Notes: generated by a model not told the origin, from the sequence alone. 46,632 nucleotides of DNA from Microbacterium azadirachtae (GCF_000956545.1 NZ_JYIT01000056.1:1-46632), one strand, 5' to 3'; shown: positions 17,787 to 26,914, counted from the first letter of the stretch. Translations and numbers: made by a program.

Positions 17787-19127
17787 TCACACCACCGACG
17801 CGGTGTCCCGGTTCTCCGGGGCACCGCGTCGTCGTTCCCGCCCGCGTCGCACCAGCGTCACGCCGACGGCGATGACAGCGACGACGGCCGGGACCACGAG
17901 CGCGATGCCCGCCAGGAGCAGCAGTCCGATCGTGCACACCGATGCGATGACCGCCATCCACCAGCCGGCCGTGCGCCGGGGCAGGATCCGGATGGCCGCG
18001 ATCATGCCGATCGTGTACACGGCCACCATGCTCGCCGTGTGGATGAGGATGAACGGCTGCAGCTCGAAGCCCGTGGCCACGGCGACCGCGAAGTACCCGA
18101 GCACCAGCGCCATCGACAGCATCAGCGCACGCCGCGGGACGGCGCCGGACTCCGCTCCCCTCGCGAACCAGCGCGGCAGGTCGCCGTTGGAGGCGAGCGA
18201 GGCGCCCAGCTTGCCGAACGCCGCGAGATACACGTTGAGCACGCCGAGGGCCACGACGGCCGACACCACGCCGATGAGCGCGGGCGCCGCGCGCACCCCG
18301 CCCGCCTCCGCGAGGTCCAGCAGCACCACGTCGCCCTGCCCGGCGCGCTCTCCGAGCGCGCCGACCGTCACGACCTGCAGCGCGAGATAGCACCCGCCGG
18401 CGAGCACCAACGTGATCGCGGTCGCGAGCGGGATGGTGCGCCGGGGACGCGCGAACTCGCCGGAGATGTGCGTGCCGACCTCCCAGCCCGCGAACGCCCA
18501 CACGAACATGACGATCGCCGTCCCCACCCCGCCCCAGCCGTGCGGGAGGAACGGCGTGAAGCTCTCCGGGCGCACGGCGGGCGCCGAGACCGCGACGACC
18601 ACGACGACGATCGCGAGCAGCAGACCGGTGAGCACGAGCTGGAGCCAGCCGGTCAGCCGCACCCCGAACAGGTTCGCGACGAAGGGCACTACGAGGAAGC
18701 CGAGAGCGAGCCAGGGGATCCCCGACCTGTCGATGCCGACGACCGTCGCGATGTAGCGGGCGCCGAGGATGGCGACGACCGGTCCCCCGGCCGCGACGCC
18801 GAAGAGGAACCAGTAGCCGGTGGCGCGGGCGGCCGTGGGCCCGAGCGCCGTGCGCGCGTAGCTGGCGACGCCGCCCGGGTCGGGGTGGCGGGCGGCGAGC
18901 GCCGCGAAGGCGCCGGCCAGCGGCACGGCGAGCACGGTGATCACCCCGACCGCGACCAGGCTGGCGGGCCCCGCCGTCTTCGCGGCCAGCCCGGGAAGCA
19001 CCAGCAGGCCCGTGCCCAGCACGGACGCGAGATAGAGCGCGATGCCCTGCGCGAGCCCCAGCCCACCCGGCCGGAGAAGGCCGCGATCGGCGTCGTCGGA
19101 TCCCTCGGCGGGACGCAGTGCGGTCAT
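17787..19127 (-). CDS. APC-superfamily amino-acid permease (YjeH-like)
   Basis: The 446-aa product has about 12 membrane segments. The first contains LASVLGTGLLVLPG (about 34-47), the helix-breaking GTG motif of APC transporters, and VWAFAGWEVGTHISGEF (about 214-230) matches the unwound sixth helix. It resembles amino-acid permeases and exporters of the YjeH type; substrate is unknown. The ATG at 19127 has TAGCGT 6 nt upstream. Its last codons fall within a long inverted repeat that probably terminates both this gene and kgd. Confidence 0.87.
   Translation of the reverse strand: MTALRPAEGSDDADRGLLRPGGLGLAQGIALYLASVLGTGLLVLPGLAAKTAGPASLVAVGVITVLAVPLAGAFAALAARHPDPGGVASYARTALGPTAARATGYWFLFGVAAGGPVVAILGARYIATVVGIDRSGIPWLALGFLVVPFVANLFGVRLTGWLQLVLTGLLLAIVVVVVAVSAPAVRPESFTPFLPHGWGGVGTAIVMFVWAFAGWEVGTHISGEFARPRRTIPLATAITLVLAGGCYLALQVVTVGALGERAGQGDVVLLDLAEAGGVRAAPALIGVVSAVVALGVLNVYLAAFGKLGASLASNGDLPRWFARGAESGAVPRRALMLSMALVLGYFAVAVATGFELQPFILIHTASMVAVYTIGMIAAIRILPRRTAGWWMAVIASVCTIGLLLLAGIALVVPAVVAVIAVGVTLVRRGRERRRGAPENRDTASVV
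17796..17831. terminator. bidirectional hairpin between kgd and the permease gene
   Basis: A 16-bp stem (17796-17811 with 17816-17831) has one G-U-type mismatch and a TTCT loop. It sits 19 bp beyond the kgd stop and inside the last codons of the convergent permease gene. There is no long U-tract, which is usual for high-GC actinobacterial terminators. Confidence 0.7.
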
Positions 19128-19156
19128 GCCCTCACGCTAGCGACGGGCACGGACGT

Positions 19157-20461
19157 TCAGTACCAGATGGTGAGCGCGGGCGCGACGGCGCACGCGAAGG
19201 CGTCCTGGACGGCCGCGGCGACCTCAGCGGACGCGGAGATCCGGCCGGCCGCGCGGAGCGTCGTGGCGCTCACTCCGCCCAGATACAGCGAGGACAGGGC
19301 GTCCACGCCGAGCACGAGATCCGGCGCGTCGGTCGTCACCTCGACGATGGCCCGCCCGTCCGATCCGATCCGCAGACGCCAGGAGCCGTCCGCGAGCCCG
19401 AGCGGGTCGGACACGCGCAGCACGAGCTCGAGGGGCGCGCGGTATGTCCGTGCGGCGAGGGCGGCCGGCACGTCCAGGATGCGCAGCCAGCCGTGGTCGT
19501 GCACGGTGTTCTGCACGGCGCGCTGGTTCGCGACCAGCCACGGCAGCGGATCGTCGACCGGCCGGAGATCGGCGTGCACGTCGCGCACGAGATCGTGGTT
19601 GACCGCGAACGCCCAGAGGGCGCGCAGAGCCTCGGGGGTCTCGGCATCGAGGTGGCGGATCGCGAGATCGGCGGCGAACTCGTCGTTCCGCTCGTCGAGC
19701 GTGTAGGCGAGCACGCCCCGCGTGACACCGTCGGCGTCGACGGCGCGCACTCCGCGCACGTGACGCGCGCGGTCGTCGCCCGGCACGAGCCCCGCCATCC
19801 GGCGCCAGCGCAGCGGCCAACCCGGCACATCGCCGACGCGGTCGAGACGGGCGCGCTCGTGCACCTCGTCGAGCGCCGCGATCAGGTCCTCCGGCTCGAT
19901 GTACTCGACGGTGACGTCGTCGGCCGCCGGCAGGGAGATGCCGCCCGCGCGCCGCGCCTCCACCCGCAGCTTCGAGACGGGGACGGCGGGACCGAAGCCG
20001 TAGCGTCCGTAGATCGTCGCCTCGGTCGCGGTGAGCCCTGCCACGGGCACACCCGCCGACGCCGCCGCGCGCAACTCGCCCTCCAGGAGGTTGCGCGCGA
20101 TGCCGCGCCGCCGATGCGTCGCCGCCACGGTGACCGCGCTGATCGCCCACAGGTCGATGCTCGCCCCGGATGCTCCGGGCACGGTCATCGGCGTCACCCA
20201 GGAGTCGACGGTCGCGACGGGCATGTCCGCGCCGGGCGCGTACACGCCCAGGTTGCGGCGTTCGCTCATCATCTCGCCCATCAGGCGGATCGTCTCGTCG
20301 TCCGGCTCCTTGTCCAGGAACCCCCGTGCGTCCGCGCGGGCGAAGCCGCGCCGCTGGCCGGGATCCGACATGTCCACGACGCGGTACTCCAGGCCGGAGG
20401 CGCTCAGACGCTCCTCCGAGACCGGGTCGGCGGGGACGTCACGGGCGTCGATGGCTGCCAT
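19157..20461 (-). CDS. Eis-family GNAT N-acetyltransferase
   Basis: The 434-aa product follows the three-part Eis layout: an N-terminal GNAT domain with the acetyl-CoA loop VAATHRRRGIARNLL (about 112-126) and EATIYGRYGFG (about 146-156), a second GNAT-like domain and a C-terminal sterol-carrier-like domain ending in an aromatic residue (TIWY). In Eis enzymes the C-terminal carboxylate takes part in catalysis. Characterised members acetylate aminoglycosides, lysines or polyamines; the substrate here is unknown. The ATG at 20461 has TAGGCT 6 nt upstream. It lies 59 bp downstream of the sigH-rshA operon on the same strand but has its own apparent promoter. Confidence 0.88.
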   Translation of the reverse strand: MAAIDARDVPADPVSEERLSASGLEYRVVDMSDPGQRRGFARADARGFLDKEPDDETIRLMGEMMSERRNLGVYAPGADMPVATVDSWVTPMTVPGASGASIDLWAISAVTVAATHRRRGIARNLLEGELRAAASAGVPVAGLTATEATIYGRYGFGPAVPVSKLRVEARRAGGISLPAADDVTVEYIEPEDLIAALDEVHERARLDRVGDVPGWPLRWRRMAGLVPGDDRARHVRGVRAVDADGVTRGVLAYTLDERNDEFAADLAIRHLDAETPEALRALWAFAVNHDLVRDVHADLRPVDDPLPWLVANQRAVQNTVHDHGWLRILDVPAALAARTYRAPLELVLRVSDPLGLADGSWRLRIGSDGRAIVEVTTDAPDLVLGVDALSSLYLGGVSATTLRAAGRISASAEVAAAVQDAFACAVAPALTIWY

Positions 20462-20520
20462 GCCCCCAGCCTAACCACGGCGTCCGACACCGTGACGGCC
20501 GCGCGCGACGGCCCGGTGCG

Positions 20521-20766
20521 TCAGTGCACCGCGGCCTGGACGGCGCGCAGACGCGCCAGCACCTGATCGCGCAGCTCCTCGGGGGCGGTCTCCTTGCACG
20601 CCCGCGAGACGACCTCGGTCAGCGTGGTGGCGACCAGCGCCTCCTCCGCGCACGAGGCGCAGTTCTCGAGATGCTCGCGGATGTCGGAGTGCTCCGTCTT
20701 GCACATCTCGTTGCGGAGGTACTCCTCCAGGTCCTGCCGCGCCTTGGCGCATCCGCAGTCCGTCAT
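20521..20766 (-). CDS. rshA: zinc-binding anti-sigma factor (RshA/RsrA-type)
   Basis: The 81-aa product has the ZAS signature H32-x3-C36-x2-C39 together with further cysteines near the N-terminus (C4, C6, C22). In RsrA/RshA the zinc-coordinated thiols are oxidised under disulfide stress, which releases the sigma factor. The start codon overlaps the sigH stop by four bases (ATGA), the usual coupling of this pair. Position directly after sigH and before the diverging aroA matches the mycobacterial locus. Confidence 0.92.
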   Translation of the reverse strand: MTDCGCAKARQDLEEYLRNEMCKTEHSDIREHLENCASCAEEALVATTLTEVVSRACKETAPEELRDQVLARLRAVQAAVH

Positions 20767-21380
20767 TTCGTGCTCCTCGTGCCGGCCGCGGCGATGCCTC
20801 GCTCCGCGGCGTAGTCCGCCAGCAGCTCCCGCAGCATACGGCGCCCGCGGTGCAGGCGGCTCATGACGGTGCCGATGGGGGTCTTCATGATGTCGGCGAT
20901 CTCCTGGTAGGCGAAGCCCTCGACGTCGGCGAGGTACACGGCCAGCCGGAAATCCTCCGGAACCGCCTGCAGGGCCTCCTTGACGACGGAGGCGGGCATG
21001 CGGTCGATCGCCTCGGCCTCGGCCGAGCGGCTGTGCGAGGCCGTGGTCGACTCGGCGCCGCCGAGCTGCCAGTCCTCGAGCTCGTCGATCGTGCCCTGGT
21101 AGGGCTCGCGCTGCCGCTTGCGATAGATGTTGATGTAGGTGTTCGTCAGGATCCGGTAGAGCCACGCCTTCAGGTTGGTGCCCTGAGTGAAGCTCGACCA
21201 CGAGGCGAACGCCTTCACGAAGGTCTCCTGCACGAGGTCCGCGGCGTCGGACGGATTGCGTGTCATGCGCATGGCGGCGGCGTAGAGCTGATCCATGAAG
21301 GGGATCGCCTGCTCCTCGAATTCCCGGCGCGCGGAGGAGTCCGCGTCCGGCTGCGCGCCCAGCGGTGCCTGATCGTTCAT
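20763..21380 (-). CDS. sigH: ECF sigma factor SigH/SigR
   Basis: The 205-aa product is a group-IV sigma factor with region 2 ([29 protein letters not shown], about 30-60) and region 4 ([41 protein letters not shown], about 145-185). It directs the thiol-oxidative and heat stress response and is held by the anti-sigma factor encoded next. ATG 21380 has TAGACT 8 nt upstream, suggesting a leaderless transcript. The frame stays open to an ATG at 21437 that has a good SD (GAAGGA, 7 nt), so a 19-residue longer isoform is possible. No SigH-type GGAAT-N18-GTT promoter was found just upstream. Confidence 0.92.
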   Translation of the reverse strand: MNDQAPLGAQPDADSSARREFEEQAIPFMDQLYAAAMRMTRNPSDAADLVQETFVKAFASWSSFTQGTNLKAWLYRILTNTYINIYRKRQREPYQGTIDELEDWQLGGAESTTASHSRSAEAEAIDRMPASVVKEALQAVPEDFRLAVYLADVEGFAYQEIADIMKTPIGTVMSRLHRGRRMLRELLADYAAERGIAAAGTRSTK

Positions 21381-21500
21381 CGCCAGCCAGTCTAGGCCGT
21401 CGACTTCACGGGGCACCCGCTCGAGCGTCGCCAGCATGAGCCCGTCCTTCTCCGTCTTCCCGCGGTCTCCGATCGGAGGCCTTCAGTAGGGTAGGAACCG

Positions 21501-22838
21501 ATGAGCGCTTCGACGTATTCCCCCGCGCCGCGCGGCCGCTGGATCGCACCGCATGCCGCAGGCCCCCTGAGCGCGCGGCTGCGCGTCCCCGGATCCAAAT
21601 CGCTCACGAATCGCGAGCTCCTCCTCGCGGCGATCGCCGACGGCCCGGGGCTCGTCACCGCGCCCCTGCACTCCGACGACTCCGCCCGCATGATCGATGC
21701 CCTGCGCGCGCTCGGCATCGGCGTGGAGGAACAGGACGGGACCGGCGACTTCGGGCCCGACCTGAGGATCACCCCGGGGCGGCTGACCGGTGGCGGCACC
21801 GTCGACTGCGGTCAGGCCGGCACCGTCATGCGCTTCATCGCCCCCCTCGCGGGCCTGGCCGACGGAGACGTCCTGCTCACGGCGCACGAGACCGCCCTGC
21901 ACCGGCCGATGGGCGCCATGATCCACGCGCTGCGCGATCTCGGCGTGGATGTCGAGGACCACGGCAGCTGGTCGCTGCCGTTCACCATCCGCGGACGGGG
22001 CCACATCCGCGGCGGCCGGGTGGAGATCGACGCGTCCGCGTCGAGCCAGTTCGTCTCGGGGCTGCTGCTCGCCGCCCCGCGCTTCGACGTGGGCCTGCAC
22101 CTCGTGCACACCGGCGAGCGGCTGCCCAGCATGCCGCACATCGACATGACCGTGGAGACCCTGACGCGCCGCGGGATCAAGGTCACGCGGCCCGGTCCGG
22201 GCGAGTGGATGGTCGAGGCCGGCGTGCCGCGGGCCCGCGAGACCGCGATCGAGCCCGACCTGTCCAACGCGGCGCCGTTCCTCGCCGCGGCCCTCGTCCT
22301 GGGCGGCGAGGTGTCGATCGCCGGCTGGCCGACCCGCTCCACGCAGCCGGGCGCCCTGCTTCCCGAGCTGCTGGGCGCCCTCGGCGCAGAGGTGCACCGC
22401 GCGGGCGACGTGCTCACCGTGCGCGGCACCGGCCGCATCCGCGGCGGCGAGTTCGACCTGTCCCCCGTCGGCGAGCTCGCACCGACCGTCGTCGGACTCG
22501 CGGCGCTGGCCGAAGCGCCGACGAGGATCACGGGGATCGGGCACATCCGCCTGCACGAGACCGACCGCATCGCCGCGCTCGCCGGAAACCTGCGCGCGCT
22601 GGGCGGCGAGGCGGAGGAGCTCGAGGACGGCATCAGGATCGTGCCGGCCGATCTGCACGGAGGCACCTGGCCCGCACACCACGACCACCGGATGGCGACG
22701 ACGGGGGCGCTCATCGGCCTGCGCGTGCCGGGTGTCGAGATCGACGAGATCGGCACCACCGCGAAGACGCTCCCCGAGTTCACGCAGCTCTGGGAGCGCC
22801 TGCTGGCGAGCCGCACCCCAGGGAGCGAGACGGCGTGA
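21501..22838 (+). CDS. aroA: 3-phosphoshikimate 1-carboxyvinyltransferase (EPSP synthase)
   Basis: The 445-aa product joins shikimate-3-phosphate and phosphoenolpyruvate in chorismate synthesis. Motifs seen are VPGSKSLTNRE near 29-39, the PEP/glyphosate site CGQAGTVMRF near 103-112, ASASSQFVSGLL near 180-191, PDLSNAAPF and the C-terminal HHDHRMA. It is of normal length. The ATG at 21501 lies 8 nt after TAGGGT, which suggests leaderless transcription divergent from sigH. Its stop overlaps the rsgA start by four bases, so the two are cotranscribed, as in mycobacteria (Rv3227-Rv3228). Confidence 0.96.
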   Translation: MSASTYSPAPRGRWIAPHAAGPLSARLRVPGSKSLTNRELLLAAIADGPGLVTAPLHSDDSARMIDALRALGIGVEEQDGTGDFGPDLRITPGRLTGGGTVDCGQAGTVMRFIAPLAGLADGDVLLTAHETALHRPMGAMIHALRDLGVDVEDHGSWSLPFTIRGRGHIRGGRVEIDASASSQFVSGLLLAAPRFDVGLHLVHTGERLPSMPHIDMTVETLTRRGIKVTRPGPGEWMVEAGVPRARETAIEPDLSNAAPFLAAALVLGGEVSIAGWPTRSTQPGALLPELLGALGAEVHRAGDVLTVRGTGRIRGGEFDLSPVGELAPTVVGLAALAEAPTRITGIGHIRLHETDRIAALAGNLRALGGEAEELEDGIRIVPADLHGGTWPAHHDHRMATTGALIGLRVPGVEIDEIGTTAKTLPEFTQLWERLLASRTPGSETA

Positions 22839-23902
22839 GCTGGCTGGACGACGACGGCGACGACGACCTCGACGACTTCGACGAGTCGCAGATCCGGATG
22901 CGTCCCAACCCGAAGGCGAACCGGCCCCGCACCAAGCGCCGCCCGGCGCACACCGATGCGGAGATCGGGCGCGTGCTGGGCGTCGACCGCGGACGCTATG
23001 CAGTGCTGCTCGGCGAGGGCACCGACGACGAGCGCACGATCACCGCCGCCAGGGCGCGGGAGCTCCGCCGCACCCCGATCGTCACCGGCGACGCGGCGCG
23101 CGTGGTGGGCGACGTCACGGGCGAGGACGGCACCCTGGGGCGGATCGTCGGGATCCTGGAGCGCTCCTCGCTGCTGCGCCGCAGCGCCGACGACACCGAT
23201 CAGGTGGAGCGCGTCATCGTCGCCAACGCCGATCAGATGCTCATCGTGGTGGCGGCCGCGGATCCGGAGCCGCGTGAGCGCCTGGTCGACCGCTACCTGG
23301 TGGCCGCGCTGGACGCCGGGATCCGACCGCTGCTCGTGGTCACCAAGACGGACCTGGCGGATCCCTCCGAGTTCCTCACGCACTTCGACGGACTCGATCT
23401 GGAGGTGTTCACGAGCGCACAGGGCGAGATGCCGGTCGACGAGATCGGCGCGGCGCTCATCGGGCACTCCACGGTCTTCGTGGGGCACTCCGGCGTCGGC
23501 AAGTCCACGCTCGTCAACGCCTTGGTGCCCGGGGCGGGCCGCGCGACCGGCCATGTGAACGAGGTGACGGGACGCGGCCGGCACACCTCCTCGTCCACGG
23601 TGTCGCTGCGCTATGTGGCGCCCGCGCTCGCACCCGGTGCCCCGCTCGGCTCCGGATGGGTCATCGACACCCCTGGTGTGCGCTCCTTCGGCCTCGGCCA
23701 CGTGGATCCGCAGAACATCCTGGCCGCGTTCACCGAGCTCGCCGCGATCGCGGAGAACTGCCCGCGCGGCTGCACGCACCTCCCCGACGCCGAGGACTGC
23801 GCGCTCAACGAGGCCGCCGCGGACGGCGCCCTCGGGGATGCGGGCCTGGCGCGCCTGGAGTCCCTGCAGCGGCTGCTGGCGACCTTCGCCGACAAGCGCT
23901 GA
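22835..23902 (+). CDS. rsgA: ribosome small-subunit-dependent GTPase A
   Basis: The 355-aa product is a circularly permuted GTPase that helps late 30S ribosome maturation. Permuted order is visible: G4 TKTD (170-173), the P-loop GHSGVGKS (217-224), G3 DTPG (278-281), then the zinc motif C309-C313-H315-C322. An acidic and basic N-terminal extension precedes the OB-like region. GTG 22835 overlaps the aroA stop (GTGA), indicating [13 protein letters not shown] coupling. Confidence 0.95.
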   Translation: MSWLDDDGDDDLDDFDESQIRMRPNPKANRPRTKRRPAHTDAEIGRVLGVDRGRYAVLLGEGTDDERTITAARARELRRTPIVTGDAARVVGDVTGEDGTLGRIVGILERSSLLRRSADDTDQVERVIVANADQMLIVVAAADPEPRERLVDRYLVAALDAGIRPLLVVTKTDLADPSEFLTHFDGLDLEVFTSAQGEMPVDEIGAALIGHSTVFVGHSGVGKSTLVNALVPGAGRATGHVNEVTGRGRHTSSSTVSLRYVAPALAPGAPLGSGWVIDTPGVRSFGLGHVDPQNILAAFTELAAIAENCPRGCTHLPDAEDCALNEAAADGALGDAGLARLESLQRLLATFADKR

Positions 23903-23939
23903 CCGGATCCGTTCCCCCGCCGACCGGTAGCCTGGAGGG

Positions 23940-24416
23940 GTGACTGCACAGCGCCTCGAACCCGGCAACACCGCCCCCGACTTCACCCTCCAGGATCAGG
24001 ACGGCGCGTCCGTCTCCCTGCACGACCTGCGCGGGCGGAAGGTCATCCTCTACTTCTACCCGGCGGCGATGACCCCGGGCTGCACGACCGAGGCCTGCGA
24101 CTTCCGCGACAGCCTGGCCTCGCTGCAGGGAGCCGGGTATGCGGTGCTGGGCGTCTCCCGCGACGACGTGGCGAAGCTGAAGCAGTTCGCCGAGCGCGAC
24201 GGGCTCTCGTTCCCGCTGCTCAGCGACGCCGATCTCGCCGTGCACCACGCCTACGGCGTCTGGGGCGAGAAGAAGAACTACGGCAAGGTCATCCAGGGCG
24301 TGATCCGCTCGACCTTCGTCATCGACGAGGACGGGGTCGTGGAGCACGCGCTGTACAACGTCAAGGCCACGGGGCACGTGGCCAGGATCCGCAAGCTGGT
24401 CGGTCTGACGGCCTGA
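23940..24416 (+). CDS. bcp: thioredoxin-dependent peroxiredoxin, BCP type
   Basis: The 158-aa product is an atypical 2-Cys peroxiredoxin that reduces H2O2 and organic peroxides. C48 in TPGCTTEAC is the peroxidatic residue and C53 the likely resolving one; YFYPAAMTPGC and the preceding P13-D14-F15 fit the family. GTG at 23940 is preceded by TAGCCT with GGAGGG between, so it could be read leaderless or with an SD. It follows rsgA by 37 bp and fits the redox-stress theme of the sigH locus. Confidence 0.93.
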   Translation: MTAQRLEPGNTAPDFTLQDQDGASVSLHDLRGRKVILYFYPAAMTPGCTTEACDFRDSLASLQGAGYAVLGVSRDDVAKLKQFAERDGLSFPLLSDADLAVHHAYGVWGEKKNYGKVIQGVIRSTFVIDEDGVVEHALYNVKATGHVARIRKLVGLTA

Positions 24417-24437
24417 GGCGCCGGCGGTCCGCCTCAG
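24413..24437. terminator. possible terminator hairpin after bcp
   Basis: CTGAGGCG at 24413-24420 pairs with CGCCTCAG at 24430-24437 around a 9-nt loop, spanning the stop codons of the convergent bcp and membrane-protein genes. The stem is short and has no T-tract. Confidence 0.4.
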
Positions 24438-24847
24438 TCCTGTCCGGCGCCGGCGTCGTCGGCGTGCCGGCGCGCCTCGGCCCCCGCGCGTCGCGTCAGC
24501 ACGAACAGCATCACGACGCCGAGCACGGCGGGGACCAGCAGCGACAGCACGAACACGGCGGGGAACGGGCGCACGCCGATCGCGCTGAGCGCCACCGCGA
24601 TGGCCAGGATCTGCGCCACCATGCCGCCGCTGCGACCGAACGACCGGCCCCGCAGCACGGCGACGGCGAGCACGGCGAGCCCGGCGGCGCCGACGACGCT
24701 GAGCCCGATGAGGCCGAGCGCGGACGGCAGGGACGCCGCGTCCCCCGAGCTGAGGCCGAACACCTCGATGAGGGTGAGCACGAGCAGCGCGACCGCCTCC
24801 AGGGCGAGCAGCGCCGCCGCCGCGATGGTCAGACTCGACGGGCGCAT
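24434..24847 (-). CDS. small four-helix membrane protein of unknown function
   Basis: The 137-aa product has four hydrophobic stretches (about 7-30, 42-65, 77-90 and 97-117) and a hydrophilic, slightly charged tail. I recognise no family motif. The ATG at 24847 has CAGGAGA about 7 nt upstream. It converges on bcp and diverges from whiB1, so it is monocistronic. It may be specific to this lineage; no function is proposed. Confidence 0.75.
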   Translation of the reverse strand: MRPSSLTIAAAALLALEAVALLVLTLIEVFGLSSGDAASLPSALGLIGLSVVGAAGLAVLAVAVLRGRSFGRSGGMVAQILAIAVALSAIGVRPFPAVFVLSLLVPAVLGVVMLFVLTRRAGAEARRHADDAGAGQD

Positions 24848-24927
24848 GGTTGGTCTCCTGGAAGGTCTCGAGGGCGAGGCGGTTCGCGCGCGGTTCTCCG
24901 TCCGTTCACTCCCGGTCCAGAAAAACC

Positions 24928-24956
24928 TTGATCGTTCGCCTTTCATGTAAGAGAAT
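24928..24956 (+). promoter_or_regulatory. candidate whiB1 promoter
   Basis: TTGATC (24928-24933), a 17-nt spacer and GAGAAT (24951-24956) give a plausible sigma-A promoter and a leader of about 140 nt. The local sequence is unusually AT-rich for the window. The leader contains two adjacent small hairpins: CCCAC/GTGGG (24975-24990) and GCGAGC/GCTCGC (24991-25006). Confidence 0.45.
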
Positions 24957-25099
24957 AGATGACAGCCATGTGCTCCCACAGCGGCGTGGGGCGAGCATCC
25001 GCTCGCATCACCGATGGGCGTCGGCCCCCGAACGCCGCCTACGAACTCAGGGCACGCGAACGTCGCGCGCCCACGATATTTCCACACTGAGGAGCCCCC

Positions 25100-25348
25100 A
25101 TGGATTGGCGCGACAAGGCCGCCTGCCTCACCGTCGACCCCGAGCTGTTCTTCCCCGTCGGGAACACCGGTCCGGCCGTCGATCAGATCGAGAAGGCGAA
25201 GGCCGTGTGCGCCCGCTGCACTGTCACCGAGGTCTGCCTGCAGTACGCCCTCGAGTCCAGCCAGGACTCGGGCGTGTGGGGCGGACTCAGCGAGGACGAG
25301 CGCCGCGCCCTCAAGCGCCGCGCCGCGCGCGCCCGTCGCGCCGGCTGA
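25100..25348 (+). CDS. whiB1: WhiB-family iron-sulfur transcription factor, WhiB1-like
   Basis: The 82-aa product has the four cluster ligands C9, C37, C40 and C46, the GVWGG turn (58-62) and a basic C-terminal DNA-contact tail. In mycobacteria WhiB1 carries a nitric-oxide-sensitive [4Fe-4S] cluster, binds the primary sigma factor and is essential. Identity as WhiB1 rests on DPELFFPVGN..GPA, QDSGVWGG, SEDERRALKRR and its place beside pdtaS, as in Rv3219-Rv3220c. The ATG at 25100 has GAGGAG 6-11 nt upstream and a long leader. Confidence 0.92.
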   Translation: MDWRDKAACLTVDPELFFPVGNTGPAVDQIEKAKAVCARCTVTEVCLQYALESSQDSGVWGGLSEDERRALKRRAARARRAG

Positions 25349-25423
25349 CCGGCCGCACTTCTCTCGCGCAGACATCGAGTCGGCACGCCGAAGGTCCGCA
25401 GAGCGGACCGGGAACGTGCCGAC

Positions 25424-26914
25424 TCAGCCGTTCACCCACCGCATCGGGATGTCGATCGTGACGGTCGTCCCTTCGCCGTCCGAGCCCTCCCAGACGATGG
25501 TTCCTCCGAGCTCACCCTGGATCAGGGTGCGGATGATCTGCGTGCCGAGCCCCTGACCGATCCGGCCCTCGGGCAGCCCGTGGCCGGTGTCGCGCACGGT
25601 CACCCTCAGATTCTCGTCGGTGCGCTGCGCCTCGATCGTGACGAGCCCCTCCTGGCCCGCCAGGCCGTGCTCGACCGCGTTCGTGACCACCTCGGTCAGC
25701 GCCAGCGCCAGCGGCGTCGCGTACTCGCTCGGAAGCACGCCGAACCGTCCGGTCGACTGGGTGCGCGCCCGCGTGTTGGGAGCCGAGGCCACCTCGGCGA
25801 CGAGCTTGAGCACACGGGCGAAGACCTCGTCGAAGTCGACCTTCTGCGCCAGCCCTCCGGCGAGCGTGTCGTGCACGACGGCGATCGACTCCACCCGGCG
25901 CATGGCCTGGGTGAGCGCATCGCGCGCCTCCTCGGAGTGCGTGCGCCGGGCCTGGATCCGCAGCAGGGACGCGACCGTCTGCAGGTTGTTCTTCACGCGG
26001 TGGTGGATCTCGCGGATCGTCGCGTCCTTGGTGATGAGCTCCTGCTCCTGATGCCGCAGCTCGGACACGTCGCGGCACAGCACGATCGCGCCGATCCGGG
26101 TGCCGTGGTCCTTGAGAGGGATCGCGCGCAGCGACACCGTCACCCCCCGCGCCTCCACATCGGTGCGCCAGGGCGCACGACCGGTCACGACGACCGGCAG
26201 CGACTCGTCGACCTGCCGTGACGGCGGGACGATGCGCGTGGTCACCTCGACGAGCGACTCGCCCTCGAGCTCCTCGTCGAAGCCCATGCGGTTGAAGGCG
26301 CTCAGCGCATTCGGGCTCGCGAACGTCACGACGCCGTCGACGTCGATGCGGATGAGTCCGTCCGAGGCGCGCGGGGCGCCGCGCCGCGGCGACGTCGGGG
26401 CGGAGAGATCGGGGAACTCGCCCACGGAGATCATGCTGAACAGGTCGTCGGCGGCCTCGTTGAACGTGATCTGCTGCCGGGACGGCGTGCGCGCCTCACC
26501 GAGATTGGTGTGCCGGGTGAGCACCCCGATCGGGCGGGACCGCTCGCCGTCGCCGCCGTTCCTGCGGGCTCGGACGATCGGCACGGCCCTGACCCTGGTC
26601 GGGGTCTCCTCGAACCAGTCCGGGTTGGCGGAGTCGACGATCTCGGCCGTGTCGAACGCGCCCTGCACCTGGGTGCGCCACTGCGGCCGCACCCGCTCCC
26701 CCACGATGTCGCGGTAGAACAGCGTGGCCGCCCCGCTCGGGCGCGTGTGGGCGACCGCGATGAACGATCCGTCGGCACTGGCGATCCAGATCACGATGTC
26801 CGCGGAGGCGAGATCGGCCAGGAGCTGGCCGTCCCCGGCGAGACGGTGCAGCCATTCGACGTCTTCGTCGTCGAGGCAGCCCTGGGCCTGGGCGAGATCA
26901 CTGAGTGTCGACAC
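25424..26914 (-). CDS. pdtaS: sensor histidine kinase PdtaS
   Basis: The 496-aa product has no membrane segment. Residues 1-165 form a GAF-like domain, 185-290 a PAS domain, and 295-496 a HisKA_2/HATPase_c kinase core with the phospho-acceptor motif EIHHRVKNNLQ (H304/H305) and an ATP-binding region (LTEVVTNAVEHG, DTGHGLP, GLGTQIIRTL). PdtaS kinases phosphorylate the antiterminator PdtaR, which is not in the window. GTG 26914 follows TAGGCT by 6 nt. It lies convergent to whiB1, matching the mycobacterial arrangement. Confidence 0.93.
   Translation of the reverse strand: MSTLSDLAQAQGCLDDEDVEWLHRLAGDGQLLADLASADIVIWIASADGSFIAVAHTRPSGAATLFYRDIVGERVRPQWRTQVQGAFDTAEIVDSANPDWFEETPTRVRAVPIVRARRNGGDGERSRPIGVLTRHTNLGEARTPSRQQITFNEAADDLFSMISVGEFPDLSAPTSPRRGAPRASDGLIRIDVDGVVTFASPNALSAFNRMGFDEELEGESLVEVTTRIVPPSRQVDESLPVVVTGRAPWRTDVEARGVTVSLRAIPLKDHGTRIGAIVLCRDVSELRHQEQELITKDATIREIHHRVKNNLQTVASLLRIQARRTHSEEARDALTQAMRRVESIAVVHDTLAGGLAQKVDFDEVFARVLKLVAEVASAPNTRARTQSTGRFGVLPSEYATPLALALTEVVTNAVEHGLAGQEGLVTIEAQRTDENLRVTVRDTGHGLPEGRIGQGLGTQIIRTLIQGELGGTIVWEGSDGEGTTVTIDIPMRWVNG

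Noticed and set aside
24969..24980. TGTG-N4-CACA as a CRP site upstream of whiB1
   Set aside because: The CRP consensus needs TGTGA-N6-TCACA; the half-site spacing here is wrong, and the bases are explained by a small hairpin.
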